Positions 1 through 9,462 of a DNA stretch of 52,606 nt are shown here, piece after piece. Source of the DNA: Ustulina deusta (Eukaryota; Ascomycota; Sordariomycetes; Xylariales; Xylariaceae); contig JAJNNX010000097.1 of the NCBI GenBank assembly GCA_023159155.1, forward strand, positions 1 through 52,606, written 5' to 3'. Numbering within the stretch: position 1 is the first letter of the stretch; each line of letters opens with the position of its first letter. Below the pieces are notes generated by a model, which was not told the DNA's origin, did no database searches, and saw only the letters and a program-made list of their open reading frames with translations. Both the position numbers and the translations under genes were made by a program.

Positions 1-804
1 GTTCACCTTCAGACTTGTGCCTAGCACCAGGAGAAGGTCAGGACTCGCCGATTCATCGCGACGGGCGAGGTGAGCAATTTCTTCACCTTGTGGGTGGGTC
101 TCGTCAAGCATGACCATACTCGGCCTAAGCTGACCGATCGGCAAGAGTCGCATTCCAGCCTCCTTTCGAGCCTCGAAGCGGCCGTTGCACCGTGGGCAAG
201 GAAGGGGAAGCATCAGTTCGTCTTCGTCATTGCCATCTTCGGTATCGCTATTCTCGGTATTGCAGTCCTTGATAATATATTCCTCGATATGACATCGGTA
301 GTCCTGCCATTCGTACGCTTCGTGACAGAGATGACACTTCAAGTTGGCTAAACTTCCGTGAAGTGGGATGCAATCGACCTCCCAATCCATGCCGGCTTTT
401 GCCTCGAGCATATCGACATTTTGGGTATAGCAACGAAGAAGCTTAGACTGCAGTGATGCGAGCCATCTATGCGTCTCCGTTGGCTCGCAACTCACGGCAA
501 GATCTCGAATGCGTAGGGCTGTCTTAAGGAGCTGAGCCCTTCGCGAGTCGAAGAAAGCAGCTTCCTTGAAGAGCGTGCCGTCAGCGTAAAGTCCGCCCGA
601 CGAGCGGAAGTCCTAGTTTTGTTAGCTATCTTCATGCTAGAGGCGCTATGTTCTCCTAACCGGAATGCCAGCCGCTGTACTGATGCCAGCGCCAGCAATA
701 GCCACGATCTTTCGGGCGCTTGAGAGAGCATCTGCAATAGTCTGTAGCTCTTGGGAACCAGGCCCAACGTGGGTGAAGCGGGTCGACGCTTGTCGTCTTG
801 GCAT
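1..804 (-). CDS. Sirtuin (NAD-dependent protein deacylase, HST3/4-like), 3' end cut by window
   Basis: Sirtuins remove acyl groups from lysines of histones and other proteins using NAD; HST3/4-type enzymes act in the nucleus. The start is ATG at 804-802, exon 1 is 661-804, a 48-nt intron (GTTAGG donor, GCTAAC branch, CTAG acceptor) covers 613-660, and exon 2 runs from 612 to the window edge. Joining the exons restores the family signature: GAGIST at residues 38-43, GIPDFRS at 46-52, TQNVD at 111-115, the catalytic His133 in LHGS, zinc-ligand pairs CxxC at 141/144 and 187/190, and GTSLKV at 246-251. Reading stops at residue 252 only because the window ends. It is divergent from gene N across a 424-bp spacer. 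The two copies agree in every stretch I compared and their coordinates match exactly. Confidence 0.9.
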
Positions 805-1228
805 GATGGTCTCGAAATGGGGAGCGATCGAAGTGAGGTTGATAAAGGGAAGAGCAGCGCAGAAACGACCATGGGGAAGCTGTTGCCTTTATACCTCAGT
901 GAGCGCGTTGTGGAGGTGATCACGGTTTCTGCCTCGCCTCTCATGCTGGACAACCGAGGCAGCCCATGACGGAGCAGACTGTTCGCTTAGTGTCGTGGAG
1001 CTTGGCTGGACGGCACACCGGGCTCCCATTGGCTTTCATGAAAGGATCAGGGGGTGTGCATGAAGATGCCTCTGACAGCGAGGCAGTGATGGAGGGTCGC
1101 AATGCCTTTGAGGCGCCAGTAGGACTCCCAGCGAGGGGCTCAGAAAGCATAAATAGAGTCGATCCCCCTACCTGACCGTCCCTGATAACTCTCCCCTTCA
1201 AATATCTCTCATAGCTCCCACAACTCTC
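805..1228. promoter_or_regulatory. Shared intergenic region between sirtuin and gene N
   Basis: The sirtuin and gene N are transcribed away from each other from this 424-bp spacer, so it should hold both promoters. A TATA-like CATAAATAG lies at about 1148-1156, roughly 75 nt before the gene N start. I see no other recognisable element. Confidence 0.45.
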
Positions 1229-1701
1229 ATGGCTCCTACAACCCTCCTGACAACGGCGAAGCCTATCGCTCGAGCAACACCACCAAACCACAAGACACTC
1301 ACCATTGAAGATGTCTTAGAGGAAATCAACGAAGATTTTGAAGACGATTCAGACTGGGAGCTCCCATCAATGAACACTCTTATCGTGCTATCTAAGGTCC
1401 TCCAGAAGGGCGAGAGTCTTTCGGACCTCTTGTTGAAGGCCCGGGAGCTAAAGGATGGTAGTCGTTCAGGTTTGTGATATCTCCAGCTCTCTTGGTCATA
1501 GCTAATTGACTAAAAGTCATTGGCACAGCTGCCCGACACAAGGAGTCCCAAAAAGTCCGTAAAGCGCTCCTAGTCGGCGCATGTCGGCGTCGCTGTCGAC
1601 GATCCTCACGTCTACGGGCAGTCATTCGAAAGGACCCGGCCAGAGCACCTAAGGGCCCAAGAAAGTCTCGTCGTATCCAGCGCAGAAGAGAGCGTTCTTG
1701 A
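1229..1701 (+). CDS. Gene N: small acidic-then-basic protein (137 aa), two exons
   Basis: I do not recognise this protein. The ATG is at 1229; exon 1 is 1229-1469, a 59-nt intron with GTTTGT donor and GCACAG acceptor covers 1470-1528, and exon 2 ends at TGA 1699-1701. Splicing keeps the frame and gives 137 residues. Residues 27-43 are strongly acidic (EEINEDFEDDSDWE lies here). From about residue 82 the chain becomes very rich in Arg and Lys, including runs such as RRRCRRSSR, suggesting binding to nucleic acid or chromatin; that role is inference. Without splicing the frame would stop right after the exon 1 boundary at 82 aa. It is divergent from the sirtuin and convergent with gene M. An antisense frame over the same bases is the alternative, but it lacks splice logic. 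Confidence 0.55.
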
Positions 1702-2244
1702 GGTTCAGCCATACTTTCGTGCTAGGGAATTGTACGGCCAACACTCCAGCAGGCCCGTTGGCAGCCCTAACGCGGGACAGGGCATAGCATCGCAACAGGA
1801 GAAACTATACTACGGGACACGTATTCACATGATCGGCCTGGGTCATCGGGATCATTAGCGACCGCAATGGTCCAACGGAATAAGTGAGGGAAGGAATGGA
1901 TATAATAGTCTGAACGTTTCCTGTGTATCTAGTCAGTCCTTACCTCAATCTAGGTATCTATCTCTTTCTTGGAATAGGTGGGAGTAATCTCCTGACGACT
2001 TAGTTATCAAGTGCACTTGCTCAGTGTTCGTTACTACTGTTGATTATACCCAGAATATAAAACTCCATAGGCTCTGCGATAATTACCCTTTGACCAGGTC
2101 GTTACAGCAATTGTGGCTAGGATAGCGATGATTGCCCGTCAAACGAGAATGTGGCTTCATTAGGGGACATCACAAATAGTTGACGAGCTATAATGACTTC
2201 GGTGAGCTAGACAGCAAAGCAATTTTATAATTTATTTGGATGCA
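1702..2244. other. Intergenic spacer between convergent genes N and M
   Basis: These 543 bases lie between the 3' ends of gene N (plus) and gene M (minus). I found no convincing reading frame, RNA gene or repeat. It probably holds both 3' untranslated regions. Confidence 0.5.
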
Positions 2245-3066
2245 TCAGATTTCTGGAATAATAACCCCCTCAATGAGCATACGTTCAAGTTCACAGATAA
2301 AATTATCGATACCTTCTAGCCAATCTTCTAATGTGTCTTTAAACATTCCAATATTGACCCCGGCCTCTAGTGCAAGAAAGTTCTGGATCTCAACCTCACT
2401 GGCACCAAAGCGTTGGTGAAGAGTGCGTAGGACCAGCGAGAAGCTAGGGTACTGCGAAAGCCACAGCATCTGTTCCGCGGACGCTTTAAATGTGATAGCA
2501 GGCGTAGATAGCTCTTCGCTCTTGTTTGTAACCCTCCAGCTGCCATTATCATCCTTGATAATCCCCTCTCGGCTGAAAGCCGCTTTACATCCACATGATG
2601 TAATACCTTCTAAGGGAGACAGCTCCGGGATCTCCTTTTTGTCTTTGGCTTCTTTGCGTATATCTTGGACGCGCCACCGTAGAGCACGTATCTCACTATC
2701 CAACGTCATAACGCCCAACCCTCTCGCTTCGATAGCGGCGACTGCCTCTGCAGTTGCTATAGCGAGGATATGTATAAACGGCTGACAGTTTGGTGGCATG
2801 GTAGGTTCTGCAAGCATCCAGAGGACGTTATTGTCATGCTGACGCGTTGTAAGCCATGTGAGTTCTTTAGTGCTTGCGTCGGTTTTCAGGAATGCAAGGC
2901 AATTGAAAACCTTGGAATACATTCTGACAACATCATGTATCGGTTCAGTATGAAGAAAATTGATCTGCTGGCCGATCGCTAGCACTCCATCCAGACAGTC
3001 GCAAATTAAAAGGTCTGGAACTGGATCATGCACTAGCTCGTGTTGTATCGTTGCGGAAATTTGCAT
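2245..3066 (-). CDS. Gene M: uncharacterised fungal protein (273 aa)
   Basis: A single uninterrupted frame with an ATG start; I do not recognise a family. Visible features are a hydrophobic, cysteine-containing N-terminal half (ICDC at residues 21-24), a charged helical stretch at about 123-145 suited to a coiled coil, a CGC motif at 158-160, and a long helix-rich C-terminus ending in hydrophobic residues. There is no signal peptide and no clear membrane segment. It lies downstream of gene L on the same strand, separated by the minisatellite. Codon use is ordinary and no stop interrupts it, unlike the mitofusin copy, so it may be functional. The mirror copy at 49541-50362 encodes the same protein. 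Confidence 0.75.
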   Translation of the reverse strand: MQISATIQHELVHDPVPDLLICDCLDGVLAIGQQINFLHTEPIHDVVRMYSKVFNCLAFLKTDASTKELTWLTTRQHDNNVLWMLAEPTMPPNCQPFIHILAIATAEAVAAIEARGLGVMTLDSEIRALRWRVQDIRKEAKDKKEIPELSPLEGITSCGCKAAFSREGIIKDDNGSWRVTNKSEELSTPAITFKASAEQMLWLSQYPSFSLVLRTLHQRFGASEVEIQNFLALEAGVNIGMFKDTLEDWLEGIDNFICELERMLIEGVIIPEI

Positions 3067-3289
3067 GGTGATCTAGATATGTTTGTTTTGGTATAGTATT
3101 TCGACGTATAATATAATAGAAAAGACAAGATTCCCCGAGTCCAGTTCCATAGAGCCGTTGGCCGTAATCTACCGAAGCTATGATAGGGGCATCGAAATGT
3201 GGGCACGGGGCACTGATATTGTAGGGTGATGGTACCGAAATACGGCGCGGGCCCACCGAAGTCTGGGCTACGAATGATATCTTCGAGCA

Positions 3290-3687
3290 CGAGGTCCCGG
3301 TTCCAGGCCCACTGAGATCCCAGTTCCTAGGCCGCACCGAGATCCCCGGTTCCAGGCCACACTGAGATCCCCGGTTCCAGGCCACACTAAGATCCCAGTT
3401 CCTAGGCCACACCGAGATCCCCGGTTCCAGGCCACACTGAGATCCCCGGTTCCAGGCCACACTGAGATCCCCGGTTCCAGGCCACACTAAGATCCCAGTT
3501 CCTAGGCCACACCGAGATCCCCGGTTCCAGGCCACACTGAGATCCCCGGTTCCAGGCCACACTGAGATCCCAGTTCCTAGGCCACACCGAGATCCCCGGT
3601 TCCAGGCCACACTGAGATCCCAGTTCCTAGGCCACACCGAGATCCCCGGTTCCAGGCCACACTGAGATCCCAGTTCCTAGGCCACAC
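3290..3687. repeat. 25-bp minisatellite, left copy
   Basis: Mirror of the array at 48921-49317: fifteen full 25-bp units plus a degenerate one. It lies between the 3' end of gene L and the start of gene M. Details are given for the right copy. Confidence 0.95.
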
Positions 3688-3694
3688 TGCTAGT

Positions 3695-4842
3695 TCAAGA
3701 GGCTAGGCTCCGTCTGATTTGCGCAGCCGAAAACGGAAGCATATCAAAGGAATTGTTCAATCTGACTGCAGTCTCTGCTGCTTTAGCGAGACGAGCACAG
3801 ATGGCCACGAGCTGGCCGGGACACATCCTCAAGATCCCTGTGATCACCATATTCAGGGTCAGATTGTCTGCTTTCTTGAAGTCCTTGCTTCGGGATAGTT
3901 AGCCGATGGAAAACTGGACGGGGTAACAGCCACATACACAATCGCCTCGGCGGCGTCAGAATAGACTAAAACAAAGAGTGGTGATGGAGTTGCTAAGTCA
4001 CTCCATCTTTTGCTAAACCGCTTACGACCTTGTTTCAGCTTAAGTCTCAACTCCTTTGTATTTGATTGCGTTTCTTGGGCGCTCAGATATATATCCATAG
4101 CAACATTGGCGTCCCGATAGTATGGTTCGCGATGGATCCGCCCGTTATCTCTATCAGACTTTATAATATCTTTGAGAGAACCGAAAAGCCGCATTAGCTG
4201 GACGTTGGCGAGTCGTTGTAGTAGATCTGTGCCTTGCCCACAGATAACATTATCTACAGCTTTAAATGCAGTTATGATGCGAGGATCTTCGCTTGTAATA
4301 TCATTCGGTAATGTGGCCTTGCGGAGCAATGCTATCCAGTCTGGTAGAGTCTTCTCGCAGTTATCAGCGAAGGTTCCGATCGGGTCGTATCCAATAAGCC
4401 TTTCGCTAAGGGAGGTCACTCGTGCTAGCTTTCTTTTATGCACGACTTTCTTTTTGAACTGGCTCTCTGAATGGTGAATCGGCCGTCGCTTTCTATTCGA
4501 CGTTATCGTCGCCTCTCTATCGAGAGAACTATTGCTCTTCCGGGTGTTGTACCTATAATGCGAGGTTAGGACACTGCTTCCGATCTGTTCCGGCTTCTTG
4601 TCGCCTATGCAGACGTCCGTCTCTTGGTCTATGTCCATAGGCTCGAAAGCCGATACGTTGTTTGCGCGTCCCGTCTCACAGCCGATGTTTACTTCGAGAT
4701 GCGCATCAATATCCATAGGTTCAGTGACTTCATCGGGGCCATTGACCCTATCCCCTCCAAATCCCAGCTCTTTGAGCATTCTCTCGAGTTTATCGACGTC
4801 ATTGCTTCCCCAGTCATCACTCCGGTGGGTGTGCTGCGTCAT
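3695..4842 (-). CDS. Gene L: basic, probably nuclear protein of unknown function (365 aa), two exons
   Basis: Start ATG 4842-4840. Exon 1 is 3938-4842, a 50-nt intron (GTATGT donor, GCTAAC branch, GAAG acceptor) covers 3888-3937, and exon 2 is 3695-3887. Without splicing the frame gives 327 aa with a low-quality tail; with it the C-terminus becomes a helix-rich domain with VITGILRMCPGQLV. Two EPMDID motifs occur at residues 41-46 and 67-72, followed by basic clusters NRKRRP and KKKVVHKRK at about 116-139 that look like a bipartite nuclear localisation signal. The rest is predicted helical. I do not recognise a family. The stop lies 8 bases from the minisatellite. Both copies give the same protein. 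Confidence 0.75.
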
Positions 4843-5273
4843 GGATAAATGTTTAACACCTTGGCAAGGTGTTACGTCTCGCCCAAGGCCGGGTAATGCA
4901 GCGCTCGCTAGAAAAACGCTTTAAATCTTTTCGTAAGCTAGGTTAAAGAATGAGCCGGAATATAAGACTTATAATTCGCCAGAGATCCCGGATCCGGGAC
5001 GCTTCATGGTTAGGTGTAACGGCAGTCCAGCCCCGGCTCCCCGATCCCGGATGCCCTAGTAAAGCAAGAATGCTTTATAACGAACATTGGATGAAGATCA
5101 CGGGCTTGCTTGTTTGCTGCAAGCATCGTGCATGTTCTGATTACTACTCGCCTGGTACAGGTTTCTCCACCTTGCCGTCGACCGCGCTACACGCTTGCGC
5201 GAGGGCGAGCGGCCACCCCGCTGAGTGATAGCCAGGTCAGCCACTTCTTGACCACCGCCGCCGTGGGCTACAA
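4843..5273. other. Region upstream of gene L
   Basis: This holds the presumed gene L promoter and a GC-rich stretch. A plus-strand frame of 99 codons overlaps it (5110-5409), but it has no homology I recognise. I see no defined element. Confidence 0.4.
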
Positions 5274-5606
5274 CTATGCCGGCATTCGGGGCACTTCAAT
5301 CCCAGAGGCCCTTGATAATCTTGGTGACATCATCGCTGATATTATTCTGCATCGCCAAATCGTCACTACCATAGTTAAGGCCAGTAATGGCCTCGATGGT
5401 GCTTGGTAAGGTAACTCACACAATTTGACTTCGCTTCTAGTCATCTCCTCAAGAATTGCGTGACCCGGTACCCTATACAAACAGATATACGATCCTCGCT
5501 CGTGCTGTTCTGTTCTTTCGGGGATCTTCACGCCTAGGGCATCTATAAGCCTGCTGACTTTAAAGACGTAGAGTTCCTTGAGAAAAGATGTATTGATATA
5601 AAGAGT
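5274..5606 (-). pseudogene. Possible decayed coding fragment
   Basis: A frame of 111 codons is open here on the minus strand and contains protein-like sequence (for example KVSRLIDALGVKIPERTEQ). It has no good ATG at its 5' end, and an in-frame TAG follows a CAA codon just upstream (5607-5609), which could be a former CAG changed by C-to-T mutation. Family unknown. It may be the tail of a dead gene or chance. Confidence 0.22.
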
Positions 5607-5994
5607 CTATTGTTCTCTATGAGGATTTGATCTGCGCTAAAGCTTTGTATATCTCTAGTTTTTAGTATGATTCTGGTTGGAAAGAGAGAAACAAACGGGG
5701 AACAACCTCCATAACCCCATATAAAATGGCCCTCCATAGCCTGTTTGAAAAGATCTCGTTCGCGTTCGCTGTCGCCGTAGCATTTGTAGCTGTGTCTGCA
5801 GCCTTGAGTCTTTCGTCGGTGCGGGGCGTCTGGCTCTCTGAGTAGTGCACCCGGTAAACGGTTGGGGTTGAGGTTGGTGCCGTAAGTGCGCAGCAGAGCT
5901 ATAAAACGGTCATGGAGAAGATGATAACTCCTTGCAACAGTCGTCTAATTGTTCCCTCACTTTTGGTCCATTTTTCAGCACTAAGCCATTCCTC
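5607..5994. other. Spacer downstream of the mitofusin pseudogene
   Basis: The mitofusin frame continues past its natural end here but meets several stops in 143 codons, about what chance predicts. I see no supported gene. Confidence 0.35.
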
Positions 5995-8751
5995 TTAATT
6001 AGACTGCACCGTCCCCGCCTCCGTTGCCGGTGTATTAATATCGATGGCCTCTACTATAGCCCTCTGCTTAGTGCTATCGTGCACAAGGCTGCCAAAGGAC
6101 TGCAACGCAACCTCTCTGTCGGATTTATTACAGAGCGTCTCGTCGCGGCGACGGCGTAGATCCCGCGCCGACTGCTCAAGGGCGCCGCGCAAGTTATCGG
6201 CGGGGAAACAGAGAACCTTGTGGGCCGAACCCGAGATGCGGCTCGCGTTAGTGTGTACATAGTCGATTGCAGACAGTTGGCAGGAGACCCTGCTCGATAA
6301 ACGGTGGGGAAGAGACTTGGGGATCTGATTGACGGCGTAGGCGGCTGCTACGATAGCTGTTGATAATTAGCCGATGTTACTAAGGAAGAGATATAAGGCA
6401 AGCAGAGATGTAGATATACCAGCTACGATCACGCCGGGGATAACCAGTCGGCGCAAGTTATTGTTGCCGAGAAACTTTGCAGCGTCGAAGGCATGATTTA
6501 TCAAGCCGTCATGCATACCAACCATGCGGGAGCCGAAGGCAGTAGCAACAGTAAGTGCAATACCAGTGCCGGCGACTTTCTCTTGTTGCTATACTATGGT
6601 AGACCAGTCAAAGAAGTCCCACAGCTTCGTAGGCATATTGATCTGACGGGCGAGCGCGTCTCGCTTCCGGCGAAACATAACTTCCGGTCGGAAGTTGAGG
6701 CTATCGTACTCATCACCAAGGTGTAAAATGCCAAGCTGCTTCATAATGTTGACGCCTTTGATTGTCTGGCTCCTAGCATGTTCCTCGCATCGGGTGACGG
6801 AGTCGGCAACGTGCGATAGCATTGCCTCTTTAAGAGCTTCGGCATACTGAAAAGCGCTAAGCGGACCATTGTAAGGAACAACGTAGTTTATATTGCCTAA
6901 ATTTGCAATAGAAGAGTTGAGTTCGGTTCGGACATGATCGTAGATATCGTTGTGTATTCCCTCAATCGTCCGGTCTAGTTCATCTCGGACCTTCGAGCAT
7001 GCTCTTTCGCTCGACTCCAGTCGTGGCTCAAGGCTCAGCATCTCCGAAATCATCCGATCACGTTCAGATCGTGCCATATCTGAATTGACAGCTGCTAGAA
7101 CATGAATATCATTAAGGATGTTGAGAAGATACGTCTTAGCCGGTGCTAGCTTAGACTTCGCCCTTTTGTCTAGCACGAACCGGCGGAGGGACTGCTCTAG
7201 ATTCTCGAAATTGCGAATTTCATCAATATCCTTGCCTTTTCCTTTGGAGTCAAAGTCGTCTGGATCCCCGTCACCGCCACCCGAGCTTGAGTTCCCACTG
7301 TTTCCAGCCGGACCATGACTGGGTAGCCGCGTTGTCGGGATAGCTTTACTGGAGACGAAATGAATGAGCCCTGCTTCTTTCGAAGTTGCCGGACTCAAGT
7401 TTCGTACTTGTTTGAGAATCATTTCCCGACATCGCTCCTTATCTTCGATAGTGTTATATCCGTTGATGACAATGAAGAAATGATCCTTCTCTGCGGCGGC
7501 TGACCATATGAATTCTTGTGCTGTTAGTGTGAAGTAGTTTGCCGCAGCAACGACAAAGACTACAACATCAATCTCTTCTTGTCGAGCGAATATTGCTGTT
7601 GTCTTTGTTGTGTCCGAGTTCAAGCCAGGAGCGTCAATGAGGGCGATATCGACAATCCCATTATTTAATAAAGACTGATCGACAGTCCTTATATCCTTGA
7701 TATAGACTTTGCATTAGATATATGCCTTATCGCAAGTGACAACCTTTTTTAAATCTTTCAGGTCGAAAACTTCGTAAGTAAACTCGTTATTGCAGTTATA
7801 TATAGCATGCTTATAAATAGCATGTACTTCTTGTCTTCCTATATTTTTCTTTGCGTCTAGAACCTCGCAGAAGATAGCCGTACAAGGTTGCTGGTCTTCA
7901 GGCAAAACTTTCCGTCTCAGGAGAGCGTTGCAGAATGTCGACTTTCCGGCGTTAAGATCTCCGGTGATCAAGACTTTGCTTGACGTGTCTTCGATACGGT
8001 CTCGCAGGGAATGAAGGTGTCGTATACTCGTACTGATCTTTCCGTCTAGCAGCAACGCAAGCGATTTTCTGTCAAGTGAGTGCACTAGCTCTGCTTGGTG
8101 TAACATGCCTAACTTAAGGTCGAGTTTCAATATGGAAAAATCATGCTCAATCTGTGGTGTCACCAGCCGGGGTTCCGTTGTGGCAGCTCGATTCTCTGCA
8201 GCTTTGCTTGACTCGGCCTCGGAAGTTCCTTCGGAAACGATGTTAGCTCTTGGGAGCATCGGCGACGGTGTCGTGGGTGAAGAAGAGGGAGCATAGGTGT
8301 GAACGGTGCCAGATCGAGAGGAGGCTCGTGACAAGCGTTCGGCAGGCTGAACAGAGGGGTAGTACGCTGGCCACGTTATGTTTGTCTCCTGCAGGCAATT
8401 CAGCAATTTGATAACACGGCTAATGGATCGGGCGAGTGCGAGCCGATGCTGGTTGTGCCGGACCTGGGAGATTGCTGTGTCTTCAGGCCAATCCGGCTGC
8501 ATCGCCAACTCCAAGGGGTAGGGCGAAGGCGGATCGACTTTATCGCTGTTATTGCCCTCGTTATATCCGAGATCGTCGCCTAGCAGGGACTGGAGGCGGA
8601 CTATATTCTCAGACCCGGAACTGTTGCCGATTGTCATGAAGTACGGCTGATGGCTTGATGACGACTGCTGAGCCTGGACATTTCGCTGGTCGTCCGTGTC
8701 CTGCGCCTGGGGCATCTTCTTGCATCTCCCGGAGAAATATTGTTGGCTCAT
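5995..8751 (-). pseudogene. fzo1: Mitofusin/Fzo1-like dynamin-family GTPase, full length but with three in-frame stops
   Basis: Fzo1 is the GTPase of the mitochondrial outer membrane that fuses mitochondria. This copy spans 919 codons in a single unbroken register from ATG 8751, about the family length. P-loop GDLNAGKS is at residues 264-271, the G2 Thr at 291, DAPG at 373-376, and the G4 position reads NGYN at 430-433 where active Fzo1 has an Asp. A hydrophobic, membrane-anchor region follows residue 724, then a C-terminal helical region with DYVHTNASRI. Stops occur at codons 346 (TAA, 7714-7716), 721 (TAG, 6589-6591) and 795 (TAA, 6367-6369). Each becomes CAA or CAG by reversing one C-to-T change at CpA, the RIP signature. 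It is therefore most likely a RIP-inactivated extra copy. Sequencing error is unlikely for the stops because both arms share them. Confidence 0.88.
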
Positions 8752-9462
8752 TGCGCTCGGAGGACCACGTGTCGGAGCGCCGAGTGTATCTTAGATGGGT
8801 GGTTGTGCAAAGGGTAAATGGTGTTTTTGGCGTCACCAAGTTTGATGACATGGTTTCAAATGTAGCCCAGATTGATAGATGGTTACTAAGCCCCATCCCC
8901 ATATCTCGCTTTTTGCGATAGTTGCATACCCAGGCCAAGTGACCTTAATTTGGGCGTAATATTTGCTATGCGACGTACAGTGTGAGTCTCTGAACACCCT
9001 TATACTTAGCTATTAGAATCAATCATAGGGTCCTGTAATTAATGAGTACAGCGCTGAGCTCAGAGCACCAGTCAACTACTCCTGGATGATCATCTCCGTG
9101 AGAAATAAGTGAATGAAATTCATGTTAATAGTGGAATCCTCGGAATGGATAAACCGGCTATTACCTTTATTTAATAATAAAAATTTGCAGGCCCAAGATA
9201 CTAATAACTATCATGAGATTTATTAATAACTATCGGTTGAAGAAGACCTGGGCGAAGACACAGTATGAAGATATCGTAGAGGAAACTGCCGCGGCTACCC
9301 TGTAGCTATTTCTCTACATAGATAATAACTAGCTACGAAAGGAGTCGTTTAAAGCTGCATATATAAAAAGACAATTTTGCTACCTCAAGGTTCTGAACAC
9401 GAAGTAAAGGGTAGATGAGATTATAGCTAAAGCAGGTTAAGAGGTAAAGAATGATCCCAAGG
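8752..9462. other. AT-leaning spacer between recombinase and mitofusin copy
   Basis: These 711 bases separate the 3' end of the recombinase from the 5' end of the mitofusin pseudogene, both on the minus strand. The centre (about 9120-9400) is AT-rich, with repeated TTATTAATAA-type words and ACTATC motifs around 9195-9235. No gene supported. Confidence 0.5.

Noticed and set aside
492..953. 153-codon frame in the sirtuin region
   Set aside because: It is a different reading frame of the sirtuin strand crossing its promoter, exon 1 and intron; the spliced sirtuin frame carries all family motifs.
3026..3637. 203-codon frame over the minisatellite (and its mirror 48970-49581)
   Set aside because: It is produced by the 25-bp repeat being open in all three frames in turn; it begins inside the array and overlaps the start of gene M.
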